Made by a program: the position numbers and the translations under genes
Assembly: GCF_030272615.1 (NCBI RefSeq)
Contig: NC_081413.1
Span: 188,848,169-188,912,168 of the forward strand
Length of the DNA stretch: 64,000 nt
Direction of reading: 5' to 3'
Origin: Cryptomeria japonica
Taxonomy: Eukaryota > Streptophyta > Pinopsida > Cupressales > Cupressaceae
In this document: piece after piece, positions 39,709 to 51,240 of the stretch
How positions within the stretch are numbered: position 1 is the first letter of the stretch
Layout: each line of letters starts with the position of its first letter
The notes under the pieces: model-generated
Told to the model about the DNA's origin: nothing
The model's input: the letters and a program-made list of their open reading frames with translations, nothing else
Database searches by the model: none

Positions 39709-40001
39709 CATTAAATCTATACTTTTTAAACATACAAACCATTCAAGAAATAGTTCATTTAAATTTATTTTAAATACTAAATCTACAAATATTCAATAAT
39801 CAATGTTAAAAAATCAAGCATGTAACAAAAGTTGTACAATTTTTCGCATTCTGATTATATCTCTTTTTTCATACTCTATAGGTACAAATTTTACAAAAGG
39901 ATAATTTCACTTCTTCCTAATACTATTGTATTATTACTTACTTCTAGTTAAATATAGTTTGCAAAATTAACTTGTACCAAAAAGGAACATTATTGTGTCA
40001 A
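39709..40001. other. AT-rich flank between two LTR insertions
   Basis: Probably a continuation of the Helitron flank split by the insertion. No gene or terminus recognised. Confidence 0.4.
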
Positions 40002-40006
40002 TTGCA

Positions 40007-40375
40007 TGTTAGAGTATTCGGGTATTTACTTGATTAATTAAACATTCTTTGTTTAATTATTTAAGTTCCCTTTATCTCTATTACACTTAAGCTAACTTTA
40101 GGTGCATATAATTAATTGTTTTAATTAATTATTATGTGCAAACCTAGGTTTTCCCTTTTTAGGGTTTCTTGACCTATTAAAGGTTGAGTTCTTTCTTTTC
40201 ATTGTAAGAATCACATTACATATTTTTGTGAATTTTGAGCTCTCTCTTTTTGAGCATATTCTCTGTGTTTTGTATGTTCTTCAGATTTTGCTTCATTGCT
40301 TCTCCTTGTAACAGGTTATTCGGCTATCAGAAGATCTTCAGGCTCCTGTGGTGTTGTATTTTCTCAACTCCTATA
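40007..40375 (+). repeat. 5' LTR of the young copia-type element
   Basis: 369 bp, TGTTAGAG...CTCCTATA. It is identical by eye to the 3' LTR except for C/T eight bases before the end. Confidence 0.93.
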
Positions 40376-40387
40376 TGGTATCAGAGC
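40376..40387 (+). promoter_or_regulatory. Primer-binding site (initiator Met tRNA)
   Basis: TGGTATCAGAGC directly follows the 5' LTR. It is the standard copia primer site. Confidence 0.92.
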
Positions 40388-40799
40388 GTAGATCTGCAGC
40401 TACCTATTCTTGTTTTGAGATTTTTGGCTTTGGAAGCAGATCTGGGGTTTCAGGAATTTTTTTTGTGTACCTAGGGTTTGAGCTTTTTTTCTGAGTACTT
40501 TGGGCCTAAACGGACCACACCATTGTGCTCAGAAGGCCTGAAAACCCCTATGGTCATATAAAATTCGACCTATTTTGGTTCCTGAGCCTCTGGGAGCAAT
40601 TTTTTTCTCAGATCTAAGCCGTACGACCCTGGCATGCAGATCGAGAAAAAAAAATTTCAAAAAAATAAAAATTTGCCTTTTTACGGCATGCAGGCCGAAA
40701 TTTGTTTTTAAAAAAAAAAAAAGGTGAAAAAAAAAAAAAAGGGAGATTTGTTTCTTTTTAAGAAAAAAAATTTTTTTGGGAAAGTTTTTTTTTGGGGTT

Positions 40800-41210
40800 T
40801 GGGGGTACCGCAGGGTACCGGACTGTCAGACCTGTCAGTCCGGCCTTCGGCCTCCGGCCGCCGCTGCTGTTTCTCCGGCCGCCGCCGGCTCCGTCTCCAG
40901 TCCCCGCCGGCCGCTGCATTTCCTCCGGCTCCCGCCCCGCTTCGGCTCCGGCGACTTTCCTCCGGCTCCGACTTCGTGCTCTCCCGTCGGCGTGTCTCTC
41001 CGGCGCCGCTCCCGGCGCTCCGATCGCCGCTCCCGCCCCGCCGGCAAGCCACCACCGCCCGAGCAGCGCCGCTTCCACCGGGCCGCGCCACCTCTGCCCA
41101 GCTCGAGCGCCGCTCCGCTTTTGCAACACCTCCGCCCGGCCTGAGCACCACCTTCGCTCGGCCCGAGCGCCACCTCCGCCCAGAGCACCACCAGCCCCTC
41201 CTCTCTAGTC
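40800..41210 (+). other. CpG-rich block inside the young copia-type element
   Basis: About 400 bases of very GC- and CpG-rich sequence (CCGGCCGCCG, GCGCCGCTCC words) flanked by poly-A/poly-T tracts, in an otherwise AT-rich element. All six frames are open here (for example 40724-41242), giving Pro/Arg/Ala/Ser-rich peptides, so openness is not evidence of coding. It may be a captured GC-rich 5' gene end or a simple-sequence expansion. Confidence 0.6.
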
Positions 41211-41264
41211 TTTTTGAGAGGGGGTTGGTTTTTTGGGCCTAGATCGTGCCTCCAGAGTCAGAAT

Positions 41265-41600
41265 TTGGCGAACGAATAGGCGTTGGAAAGGTGATTCCGA
41301 GCCGGACATTGTGGTGGTAGTTTTTTTTTCCTGGATCTGTGGTTTGACTGTGTTTTTTACCAGTCAAAGTCGGACTTCTTTTTTGCACTTCCAGGGCCCT
41401 AGAATGGGCAAACGAAGTCATTTTTTCGAGAATGAATAGGCGTCGGAAAGTTGGTTCTGAGGCCGACCTCATGGTGTTGGTAATTTATTCCAATTTTTCT
41501 GTTTGACTATGTTTTTTTACAGTCAAAGTGAGGTCTCTTTTTTGCACTCCGGGAGACGTAGAATGAGCATCCGACCTCCGTTTTTCGAAAACTTTATATT
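41265..41600 (+). repeat. 160-bp tandem duplication in the element's interior
   Basis: Landmarks recur exactly 160 bases apart: GAATAGG at 41274 and 41434, GTTTGACTRTG about 41341 and 41501, and CTTTTTTGCACT after AAAGTSRGG. A third, partial copy follows near 41560-41600. Confidence 0.7.
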
Positions 41601-42523
41601 TTCGGAAAGCGTGTTCTGTGTACTTTCCAGAAATATGGTTTTTTTTCCAGATTCTGCTCCATGCATATTTTATTCAGTTTTTTGCTTTTCAGCACTCTGG
41701 TGGATATCGTGGTTGTTTCAGGTCCTGGGATCTCTTTTCTGAGTAGGGTGTCTTTGTTTTGATTCTCGTTTCTATTTTTCCAGTATTCTTATCATTGTAG
41801 CATTGTATATATGCAAACGCACTGAGATAAAGTGCCATCATGCATTGTTTACTTGGAATCTTGCATATCTTGTGTCTTGTTGTACATGCACTGTTGATCA
41901 AGTGCCATGAGGGGGTTGATGTTTGCCTTTGTTTGCCATCTTCCTTTGTCAAGTGAGTGTTCCTTCCACGACATTCACCTCATGATGATGTGTCTCAGCA
42001 CCTTTGATGTTCTTGGTTCTTCGTCATGCAGTTGTTTTTGGCTGTCCTTTTCAGTGTTCCTGTCCCTCTCCCACTTCCGCATTATGGGGAGGTTTATCCT
42101 GTTGGTTCTAATGCTTCCATGGTTCGATTGATCAGCTCTTCAGGCTTTGGTTTCTCATGCCATCTGTATCTTCGATTTCAGTTGTTTTGCCTTATTTGCC
42201 TCCTGATTCGAGTAGTGTCATTTGAGGGCACTCATGCAGATTACAGTCTTCTCTACCTGGTCATGTTCTAGTTCAGTGGATGTTCTTCAGATCAGCAGTT
42301 ATTCTTCGATAGAGTTTGCAGGGTCTTCATGCTTCAGTGATATTTTTTCCATCTCTTTTTGGAGTAGAGTTTTGTTCCCACGTGGTTTTCTCTATTTCTC
42401 TAGTTCATAGAGATTTCATTGTATTTGGGTACCTGATCAGGCCTTGTTGCCGGGACCCATCTTTCATGCTTTCAGTAGTTGTTCTAGGTTTTAGCTTCTC
42501 CCTAAGTCTAGCTTAAGGGGGGG

Positions 42524-42892
42524 TGTTAGAGTATTCGGGTATTTACTTGATTAATTAAACATTCTTTGTTTAATTATTTAAGTTCCCTTTATCTCTATTA
42601 CACTTAAGCTAACTTTAGGTGCATATAATTAATTGTTTTAATTAATTATTATGTGCAAACCTAGGTTTTCCCTTTTTAGGGTTTCTTGACCTATTAAAGG
42701 TTGAGTTCTTTCTTTTCATTGTAAGAATCACATTACATATTTTTGTGAATTTTGAGCTCTCTCTTTTTGAGCATATTCTCTGTGTTTTGTATGTTCTTCA
42801 GATTTTGCTTCATTGCTTCTCCTTGTAACAGGTTATTCGGCTATCAGAAGATCTTCAGGCTCCTGTGGTGTTGTATTTTCTCAACTTCTATA
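42524..42892 (+). repeat. 3' LTR of the young copia-type element
   Basis: 369 bp, preceded by the polypurine tract and followed by TTGCA. Confidence 0.93.
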
Positions 42893-42897
42893 TTGCA

Positions 42898-43444
42898 TAT
42901 ATTGTTCAAGATAAAAAAACTAACTTAAATGCAATATCAAAGATATCCTCCACGTACCCATTGCTAAAATGCGATTGGTAGTACATAAATTTTTTAAAAT
43001 ATAAATATGCTAATTTATTAACATATAACTAAAGACTTAAAAGTGTTGATTTTTTACACTCAAAAAAGAAATTAAAATGAATATCTTAATTGATAAAAAA
43101 AATCTATATTCTAGATTATAAAAGTATTCATTTTTATTGAAACAATTTATATAATTTCATATGACAGGCAAGGGTGACCGTCAAATTCGAGGCTTGCTTT
43201 AGAGAATTAGGGTAGGATGATTTGGCTGGCCAGGGTGAGCACACCAGTCTTCAATAGCTAGGTAATTGTGAAAACTCAGATTTTTAATTCTTTTTTCTTT
43301 ATTTTGGGTATACGATATTTCTATGTTGCGATTCATTTTATACCTGTAAGTCTATATATTTCAGCCAGGATTTTATTTGTTCCTCCGTCTGCACTTTCAC
43401 GAGTTCCAATTCATTGAAAACAAATTGATTTTAAGAGCATCCTA
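42898..43444 (+). promoter_or_regulatory. Upstream region of the N-myristoyltransferase gene, possible 5' UTR intron
   Basis: AT-rich upstream sequence. A GT at 43262 (TAGCTAG|GTAATTG) and an acceptor at 43364 (TATATATTTCAG) could bound a 103-base intron in the 5' untranslated region, followed by CCTCCGTCTGCACTTTCACG before the ATG. No clear TATA box is placed with confidence. The young copia-type element ends 548 bases upstream of the start codon. Confidence 0.35.
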
Positions 43445-44725
43445 ATGGCAGACAAGATCAATCATTCTTCATTTTTAGATGTAAATGGCAATGGTATTAA
43501 CAGTTACGGAATTGAGAGGATTAGCAAAAATTTCCAGAATGTTATTTCATTGGGTAAAAGGCACACGTTTTGGGAAACCCAACCAGTAGTTCAGTTTAAG
43601 GACAGAGGGCATCCGAATTTGAGGGAGGGTCCAATAGAGGAACCCGTCCCGTTGTCTGAAGTTAGACAAGAACCCTACACCTTGCCTAGTCAGTATGAAT
43701 GGTATACTTGTGATGTTGATTGTGAGGAAACCTTGACTAATGTTTACAATCTTCTCACTAATAACTATGTGGAAGATGATAAAAACATGTTTAGGTTTGA
43801 TTACTCTAAGATTTTCTTAAGGTGGGCACTCAAGCCCCCAGGATATTACAAGAGTTGGCATATTGGGGTCAGGATTAATGGCACTAGGAAGCTGGTGGGC
43901 TTTATAGCTGGAGTCCCTCTTAGAATTAGGGTGAATGATAATGTATTCAATATGGCAGAGATCAACTTTTTGTGTGTGCACAAGAAGCTTAGATCTAAGA
44001 GGCTTGCCCCTTTACTCGTGAAGGAGGTTACAAGGAGGGTCACTCTGGAAAACATATGGCAAGCAGCTTACACTGCCGGTGTTGTAATACCGACACCCAT
44101 TGCGAGTTGCCAATATTGGCACAGGTCGTTGAATCCTACGAAGCTGACGGATGTGGGGTTTTCAAGGTTGGGGACAAGGATGACAATGAATAAAACCATA
44201 AAATTGTATCAATTACCAGAAACCATTACGACTCAAGGTTTCAGGTCGATGGATAGCCATGACGTACCAGCAGTCACTAGGCTTCTTCAGAATTATTTGG
44301 TTCAGTTTGTTGTGGCCCCTGATCTATCAGAAGATGATGTAGAGCACTGGCTTCTCCCAAAGGAGAATGTTGTATATAGCTATGTGGTTGAAAGCCCAGA
44401 GAATAGGGAAATTACTGATTTCTGTAGCTTTTACACTCTTTCCTCCACAATTCTCGGTAATCAGACCTATTCTCAGTTAAAGGCTGCTTACTCTTACTAC
44501 AATGTGTCTACTAGAACACCTCTTTTCCAGTTGATAAATGATGCTCTCATCATAGCAAAGCAGAAAGACTATGATGTATTTAATGCACTTAACATCATGC
44601 ACAATGCTACATTTTTGAGGGAACTGAAATTTGAATCCGGCAATGGACATCTCCACTACTATCTTTACAACTATAGGCTAACAGAGCCTCTCAAGCCATC
44701 TGAACTTGGAGTAGTAATTTTTTAG
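43445..44725 (+). CDS. NMT1: Glycylpeptide N-tetradecanoyltransferase (N-myristoyltransferase)
   Basis: An uninterrupted 426-residue frame matches plant NMT over its full length. NMT transfers myristate from myristoyl-CoA to the N-terminal glycine of proteins such as calcium-dependent kinases and small GTPases, in the cytosol and on ribosomes. Visible features are FWETQPV (42-48), YEWYTCD (84-90), NNYVEDDKNMFRFDYS (106-121) and the first family signature EINFLCVHK (172-180), where myristoyl-CoA and the oxyanion site lie. The IWQAAYTAGVVIPTPI (204-219) and CQYWHRSLNP (222-231) blocks follow, and the C-terminus ends ELGVVIF. The family uses its terminal carboxylate as base, and the length agrees. 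The second signature, normally KFGxGDG, reads KFESGNG (395-401). The ATG at 43445 has a good context and gives the usual length. No coding intron is present; a host gene or an old retrocopy are both possible. The gene symbol follows the family name. Confidence 0.95.
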   Translation: MADKINHSSFLDVNGNGINSYGIERISKNFQNVISLGKRHTFWETQPVVQFKDRGHPNLREGPIEEPVPLSEVRQEPYTLPSQYEWYTCDVDCEETLTNVYNLLTNNYVEDDKNMFRFDYSKIFLRWALKPPGYYKSWHIGVRINGTRKLVGFIAGVPLRIRVNDNVFNMAEINFLCVHKKLRSKRLAPLLVKEVTRRVTLENIWQAAYTAGVVIPTPIASCQYWHRSLNPTKLTDVGFSRLGTRMTMNKTIKLYQLPETITTQGFRSMDSHDVPAVTRLLQNYLVQFVVAPDLSEDDVEHWLLPKENVVYSYVVESPENREITDFCSFYTLSSTILGNQTYSQLKAAYSYYNVSTRTPLFQLINDALIIAKQKDYDVFNALNIMHNATFLRELKFESGNGHLHYYLYNYRLTEPLKPSELGVVIF

Positions 44726-46538
44726 TGCATAATCTAATCTTCCTATGATTTGTATTAATTTAGACAGCCAAGTAAATTTGCCTTTTGAGACTCACAAATG
44801 TTAAACTATTTAATTTTGATACCACCCTACGGTTGGTATTTAGCATCTTGCTTCCATAATAATCTGATGTTCTTTCTTGGATGAAAAAAAGATTCTTTTT
44901 TTAATGTCTACGGGACCTTGCAAATTTGCATGTGTAACTGTACAGTAGCTTGATACCATTGTTGCACCATATATTATTACTTTTATTAGCGATGCCTATC
45001 AAAGCTGAAATACCAATCCAGTGAAAATGAATGAGAGCCTCGGACATCTCATCTATGCTCAGCAAAATCTCTGTCTGCAGAGAGCCAACACCCAACAATG
45101 ACACTAATTAAAATAACCATAAACCAAAACTATGAGGGATGCTTTTTACACTTAATCATCGCGATGGTAACCTGATATACTTACTCTTAGCTTGTAGTGT
45201 CAAGTAGTCAAACAAGATTATGCTTGGCACAGGAACATGAAAAAATAACCCGGAATGCTATACTCACGTATCAATCCCAATGGAATTTGGGCGCTCTTTG
45301 GACATTGTGTTCTGATGTGATTGGAATTTCAAATGCCATTGGCTTGGCCATTGTCCACTGTTCCACATCATGTTGTCTCCTTAACACTTTTTCTGAGAAA
45401 ATGGTTTGAGTATCAAGTGCAGATATCATATGCATTGTTCTGCATTTTTTTAATAGAGGGAAGTATCACTGATCAGGATCCGTGTAGAAGATATTTTAAT
45501 TAATTTGATTTTTTTTAAATGACCACAGGAGATTGCCTTCTTGTTTGATTTGAGATAGATTTAAAACTCAGAGTTCTTTAAGTGATAGTATACTTTTAAT
45601 AAAGGAACTGCCCAATGATAATACCTAGGAAGTTTCTGTATGTTAAAACATATATGCTTCAACATACAGATTCAATTGCAATAATTAGAATACAGGCTTG
45701 AATTTCTTATTTTGTGATGAAAACACATTTATAACGCTATTTAGCATATCTATATTTTAAAAGTATATGTAAAAATACATCGAGGGATATCTTTTTACAC
45801 CCACTTTGAAAACTAAAAAATAACCCTCTTTCACTACAAGAAGATTATTGAAATGATCTACACACTAACAGCAACGCCTACACTATCACGACAACTTTGA
45901 ACTTTATCCATGATAGACTGTTATGACCAATAAATGCTGTTGGTACATTGCATGGTTGTGACAGTCCATCTCAACAACCAAATGATCAACAAATAAATGA
46001 TCAACATTCTGAGTTGGTTGTTGATCCATCACATTTGAAATTTTGAAGTCTATTTGAATAAATTATTGGTAGCAGCATTCAATTGTTAAGCCAAAAAAGA
46101 AGAAAGAAAAATGGATGGGTGGTTGAAACTTTAACACGAATTTTCCTGGCTAGCCTGAGATAGTTGACCTGGGTTGAATTTCAGCAATCGTTTCTTACAT
46201 ATGTCATATTTCTCTCTATGAAAGCAAGAAATGGCTACGAATCATTTTGTATGCCTTGAGTGAATAATCTTTGACAGCTTCAAATGCAGATGGATTTTCA
46301 ACGAACTCTGGAATATAGAAAGCAATCTTGCACAACCGGTAAAAGAATCCCATTGAAGCAAAATCTTGACAGCCTATTCACCAATACACAGAGCCCGTTC
46401 ACTAACTTAATACAATAGAGTTTTCTTTGAGAAACAAACGAATCTGAAGATAAAGAAATGACACCATTGTTGAGCTTTTTAATTGCAATTGAGGTTGGAA
46501 TACTAATTCAGAACTCAGGGATTTTTATCCACACTGAG
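44726..46538. other. 3' flank of the NMT gene and intergenic DNA
   Basis: No second gene, tRNA or terminal repeat is recognised. Short open frames (45197-45409, 45321-45503) look random. The region ends at the CAACC duplication of the next insertion. Confidence 0.5.
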
Positions 46539-47419
46539 CAACCTGTTGATGTGTTTTTCATGCACATGCGAACACAGAATAAAATACCTAAAGGTACCTT
46601 ATCCTCTCTTGAGCAAAGTTTCCCGACTGCTGAAGATCTCGCTGAAGGATCAGTCGAGGCAACTCCAAGGTTCTTGTATGTAGGTTCTCTACTCGTGGAT
46701 AAGCTCTTTGTGGTATGATGTGATTTTGCTGGAATCACAAGGGGACTTACACTTGATGAATAAACGTCTGATTTGCTTTGAATAATGCTGGAACACAGGA
46801 TTTCACTAGCCTAGATTTTTGAAAAAAGGAAAAAAGGATGAGGGCGAGGGAAGGATCTAATTCTGACACTAAGAATGTAGGAGCAATGAATGATCTTTGA
46901 TGAAATTCTAACTAAGTCTTGTTTTGACATCCCAGGATCATCTCCACAAGATTAGTGCGATCTTCGGAGGAAAACTTTATGATGTTCAAATCATCGCTAC
47001 AGGCATAGACACCATCAAGCTGATGCATATCAGTGAAGAAGCGACAATTGAAGTTAAGCTTAAGCTGAATGATTCCAGTTGACTACACAAGGCAAGTCTG
47101 CAATCAACAAACTGCTAGTAGTATGGATATACAAATTTCACCATCAATCAAACACATTTCTTCCACTCATCTAATAACATGAAATCAAATCTGAGAAGTA
47201 TAAAGACCATGCAAATTGTTGAATCGACCCATAGATTTCACCATTTCTTCAATGAAGTTTTACAAGTCTTTTACAACAACATCTTGGCAACAATCTTTGC
47301 CTTCTCTTGCTATTCTACTTTAATTGCTATTCTATCAACTGATTATTCACTATTAGCTAACTATTCGCCTACTATCAACTATTGACTAACTATTAGCTTT
47401 TACAAATGAAGAGCCAGGG

Positions 47420-47440
47420 CTTATATAGTGCCCACAATAC
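47420..47440 (-). promoter_or_regulatory. TATA-like box in element A
   Basis: The minus strand reads CACTATATAAGCCC, downstream (minus sense) of the shared AACCCTAATTAGGG block. Element B has CTATTTATACC at the corresponding place near 54280. Confidence 0.45.
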
Positions 47441-48070
47441 AATTCAATGGCTTAGATCAATTTGAGATCAATGGCCGAGATTTTACAATGAAAACCCTAA
47501 TTAGGGTTTGTTACAACAAACTTAATTCTGACCAATGAAATAATTGCATTATTTGGACACATGTCTTCTCTGGAATAATTGACCAATGGATAACCGGAGT
47601 AGGTACATCGAAGTTTGTGCCATCTTTGATGAGTCAGGTACATTGAATCTAGACACGCTGAGGTGGACCAATCCGACTGGAGGAGCGATGACTGGGATGC
47701 CACCTTGTCTGACACTTGTAACTTGGTAGATATTCAATTTGATGATGCTGAGAAGCTAACTTTAGTTAACTCTTTTGAAACTGTCTGCTTCTCCAACGGA
47801 CTCTTGCTTTGAACTCCTTTGTCTTTGATGTGCAGGATGGATGGTGTACCTTTCCTTCAAATGCTGGATTGGAAGAGGTCGTCCCTGATGATGCTAGACT
47901 GGAGAAGGTCGTCCTTGTTATGGTCTTCTTTCCTCTGCAAAACAAACCCAAAAGATGATTAAGGACACATAATAAATTCATTTCGACATAGCATTTTATA
48001 CCTTAAATCATCAACAAGAAGACATCAAAATGAAGTTTGCTTAAAATTCTTTCCAAAGACAGGCTCCATA

Positions 48071-51000
48071 AGAATTTCGCCCTGGACCCTTTGGAAGGGT
48101 CAGGAGCGAATTTTGCATTCCTGGCTCAAATTCTTCTCACCTTGTGGTCATACTTGCTTAGATACATGCCCAAGGACGTCCTCATTCTCAACCAACACCA
48201 AGCTTGATGTAAATTTGGGGCAAAAATGGAGGTTTTAAGAATTTCACTCTGGACCCTTTGGAAGGGTCAGGAGCGAAATCCTTGGTTTGGGCTAATTTCC
48301 ATCATTTTTCAACACCAATTAACTTCAAAAGGCAAGAACATGTCTCCTCGCACCCATCCAAGCCATGAAAACCTAACGTTTGACTAGACTTGCAAGGAAA
48401 ATAGGTGGGTTTAAGATTTTCGCTCTGGACCCTTTGGAAGGGTCAGGAACGAAAATCACTTTTTGGCTCAATTCCTTCAAATTTGATAATCATTGCTAAG
48501 TCAAAATCATTGCTGAGGACCTCTCCCATCAAAACTCGCCCTAGTCAGCACTTGGCTTGGCACAAAATTGGGAAAAAAGGTGATTTAGAGAAAATTCGCT
48601 CTGGACCCTTTGGAAGGGTCAGGAGCGAATTTCTTAATTTAGGCTTATTCCTCCATTATTTCAAGTTGAATTCACCTCAAAAGGCTAGAAAACACTTCTC
48701 TCACATCCAACCCAAGTTTGACATGATTTTGCAAGGCAAAATAGGTGATTGAAGGATTTTCGCCCTGGACCCTTTGGAAGGGTCAAGAGCAAATTTCCTC
48801 CTTTGGCCTAAAATTATCAATTTTGGAGACAACCATCAACTCAAGGGCAATCTCAAGGGCATCTTTTACCTTGGTCTAGGCATAACTTAGCATAAATTTG
48901 AAAGGAATAGGTAGATTTTTGGGATTTTCGCTTTGGACCCTTTGGAAGGGTCAGGAGCGAAAATCTTGTTTTAGGGCTATTTCGCCATCCTTTCAACTTC
49001 AAATCACCTCCAAGATTTAGAACACCTTGCCTCACTCCTCTCCAGGGTATAAAAACCAAAAACTTGACTTGATTTGCAAGGAACAAAGGGTGATTCTAGG
49101 AATTTCGCTCTGGACCCTTTGGAAGGGTCAGGAGCGAAATTCTCATTTGGCTTCAAAATATGCATTCTTGGCGACCAAAATCCACTCTAAGGCAATCCAA
49201 ATGACTTCTCGCACCCTTGTCCAAGTTTAACTTTGCTCAAATTTTGAAGAAAAGATGGTTTTTAGGATTTTCGCTCTAGACCCTTTGGAAGGGTCAGGAG
49301 CGAAAATCACTTTTAGGCTCAATTCCTTCATCTTTCATGGTTTCCAGCAACTTAAAGTCACTCTCAGGGGCAACTTCTCCTTGATTTTACCTTATCCCAC
49401 ACTTGATCTAGCAAAAAATTGATAGCAAAGAGAGGTTTTGAGAAAATTCGCTCTGGACCCTTTGGAAGGGTCAGGAGCGAAATTCTCATTCTTGACCAAA
49501 AATCATCATTTTTTCAACTTGAAACTTCTTTGCAAGGTAGAATTTCATCTTTCATTGCCCTAGGAACAAGGTTTCATGTCCAAGAAAGGTCAAAAAGTAG
49601 GCTTATAAGGAATTTCGCTCTGGACCCTTTGGAAGGGTCAGGAGCGAAATTTCCTTTCCTGGCTAAAATCCTTCATTTTCATAACTTCCAAGCATCCCCA
49701 AGGATTCCAACATGTCAATTCTCTCCTTCAACATGCCTTGGTCATCAAGATTTGGCCAAACAAGGAAAGAAATGCCTCTTAGAGAGATTTTCGCTCTAGA
49801 CCCTTTGGAAGGGTCAGGAGCGAAAATCTTGACTTGGGCTAGATTCTTCATTTTTTCAATTCAAAACATCTTCAAGAGGCAAAGACAAGCTATCTCCCTT
49901 CCATTCAATTCATAAAAGACCAAGAACTTGACCTTCTTCAATGCAAAAATAAGAGTTTTTAGGAATTTCGCTCTGGACCCTTTGGAAGGGTCAGGAGCGA
50001 AATTTCCTTTTTGGTCCAAAATCCTTCATTTTTCAATGCTTTCAAACATTTCAAAGGCAACAAGAATGTCCAACCTTCCTTCCAAGATACCCTGCAAATC
50101 AAAATTTAGTCAAACTTGGGAGGAAATGAGCTTCAAGAAGATTTTCACTCTGGACCCTTTGGAAGGGTCAGGAGCGAAAATCTCAGTCCAGGCTAGATTG
50201 CTCACTTTTCAAACTTCAAACCACCTCATAAGGCAAAATTAGATCATTTTCCACATTAGGAACAAGGTTTCTAGTCCATTCAAGGCAACAAATAAGGTTT
50301 ATGATGAATTTCGCTCTGGACCCTTTGGAAGGGTCAGGAGCGAAATTCTCTTTTAGGCCAAAATCTTGTTCTTCAAAATCAATCAACTCCATCTCCAGGA
50401 AAAAACATATCAATTCACCCTCAAACATGCCTTAGAAACCAACACTTAGCCAAAATTGGGAAGGAAATGTATGCTACAAAGATTTTAAAGGGTCAGGAGC
50501 GAAAATCATGTTTTGGGCTTGATTCCTGACTTTTCCAACTCTCACCCTCTTTGGGAGGCAAACAAAGATCCTTCCTCATGCATCTCCACCTTGGTCCTGA
50601 CTTTGGCTAAAGGAAAAATGAGTGTTTTCAAGAATTTCGCTCTGGACCCTTTGGAAGGGTCAAGAGCGAAATTCTCATTCTTGACTAAAATCTTCACCTC
50701 ATCCACCTTTACTCACCTCCTAAGGTTAGAACATTCACATACACCTCCACACATGCCTCAAAAACTAGGAATTTGGTCTTGACAAGTGATAAATTGAGGT
50801 GTATAAGGATTTTCGCTCTGGACCCTTTGGAAGGGTTAGGAGCGAAATTCTCATTTTTGGCTAGCTTTCATCATCTTGAGGTCCAAAAAATCCTCTTCAA
50901 GGCAAATATGTACCAAAACCTACCAAATCATGCCTTAGAAGCTCCTAACTTGGTCAAGCTAAGAAGCTCATAACTTGGTCAAGCTAAGAAGCTCAATAGA

Positions 51001-51240
51001 GGAAATATGAATTTCGCTCTGGACCCTTTGGAAGGGTCAGGAGCGAAATTCACCTTTTGAGCCAATTTCTCACATATTTTCTCCTCCTCACACCTCGGAC
51101 AAACTTCATTAGGCCTCCTTTCCTCATGATCATGCAAATTTCTCCTTTAGGTTGACATATAGCTCCAGTTTTTGTGGAAAATAGGGTTTTACATGAATTT
51201 CGCTCTGGACCCTTTGGAAGGGTCAGGAGCAAAATTCCCA
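48071..51240 (-). repeat. Array of 19 hairpin units, core GACCCTT-TGG-AAGGGTC
   Basis: Nineteen units recur with their GGACCC at 48084, 48251, 48427, 48603, 48767, 48935, 49112, 49278, 49455, 49622, 49798, 49975, 50152, 50318, a truncated unit near 50485, then 50644, 50820, 51021 and 51207. Each is a near-palindrome. A GAATTTCGCTC or GATTTTCGCTC arm, a two-base internal mismatch, and the 7-bp stem GACCCTT/AAGGGTC around TGG are followed by the arm GAGCGAAATTC or GAGCGAAAATC. In most units the outer arms match each other. The roughly 125 bases between hairpins are much less conserved. Peptides such as LDPLEGSGAKF in several frames are translations of the repeat, not genes. Confidence 0.95.

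Larger units (their letters stand above)
40007..42892 (+). mobile_element. Young non-autonomous copia-type LTR retrotransposon
   Basis: 369-bp LTRs (40007-40375 and 42524-42892) are flanked by the perfect duplication TTGCA (40002-40006 and 42893-42897). The primer site TGGTATCAGAGC (40376-40387) abuts the first LTR, and the purine tract CTTAAGGGGGGG (42512-42523) abuts the second. The LTRs start TGTTAG but end CTATA rather than the usual CA. By eye they differ at one base, so insertion is recent. The 2.15 kb interior has no gag or pol, so movement needs an outside copia machinery. It contains a GC-rich block and a 160-bp tandem duplication, listed separately. Confidence 0.93.

Noticed and set aside
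40724-41242. 172-codon Pro/Arg-rich ORF in the young copia-type element
   Set aside because: The block is so GC-rich that several frames on both strands are open. No start context or domain supports translation.
46458-46718. 86-codon ORF across the left end of element A
   Set aside because: It spans the insertion junction at 46544 and joins unrelated sequences, so it cannot be an inherited gene.
48071-51240. CRISPR-like appearance of regularly spaced palindromic repeats
   Set aside because: The context is a plant retroelement, spacers are about 125 bases and mutually related, and no cas genes exist. It is an intra-element tandem array.
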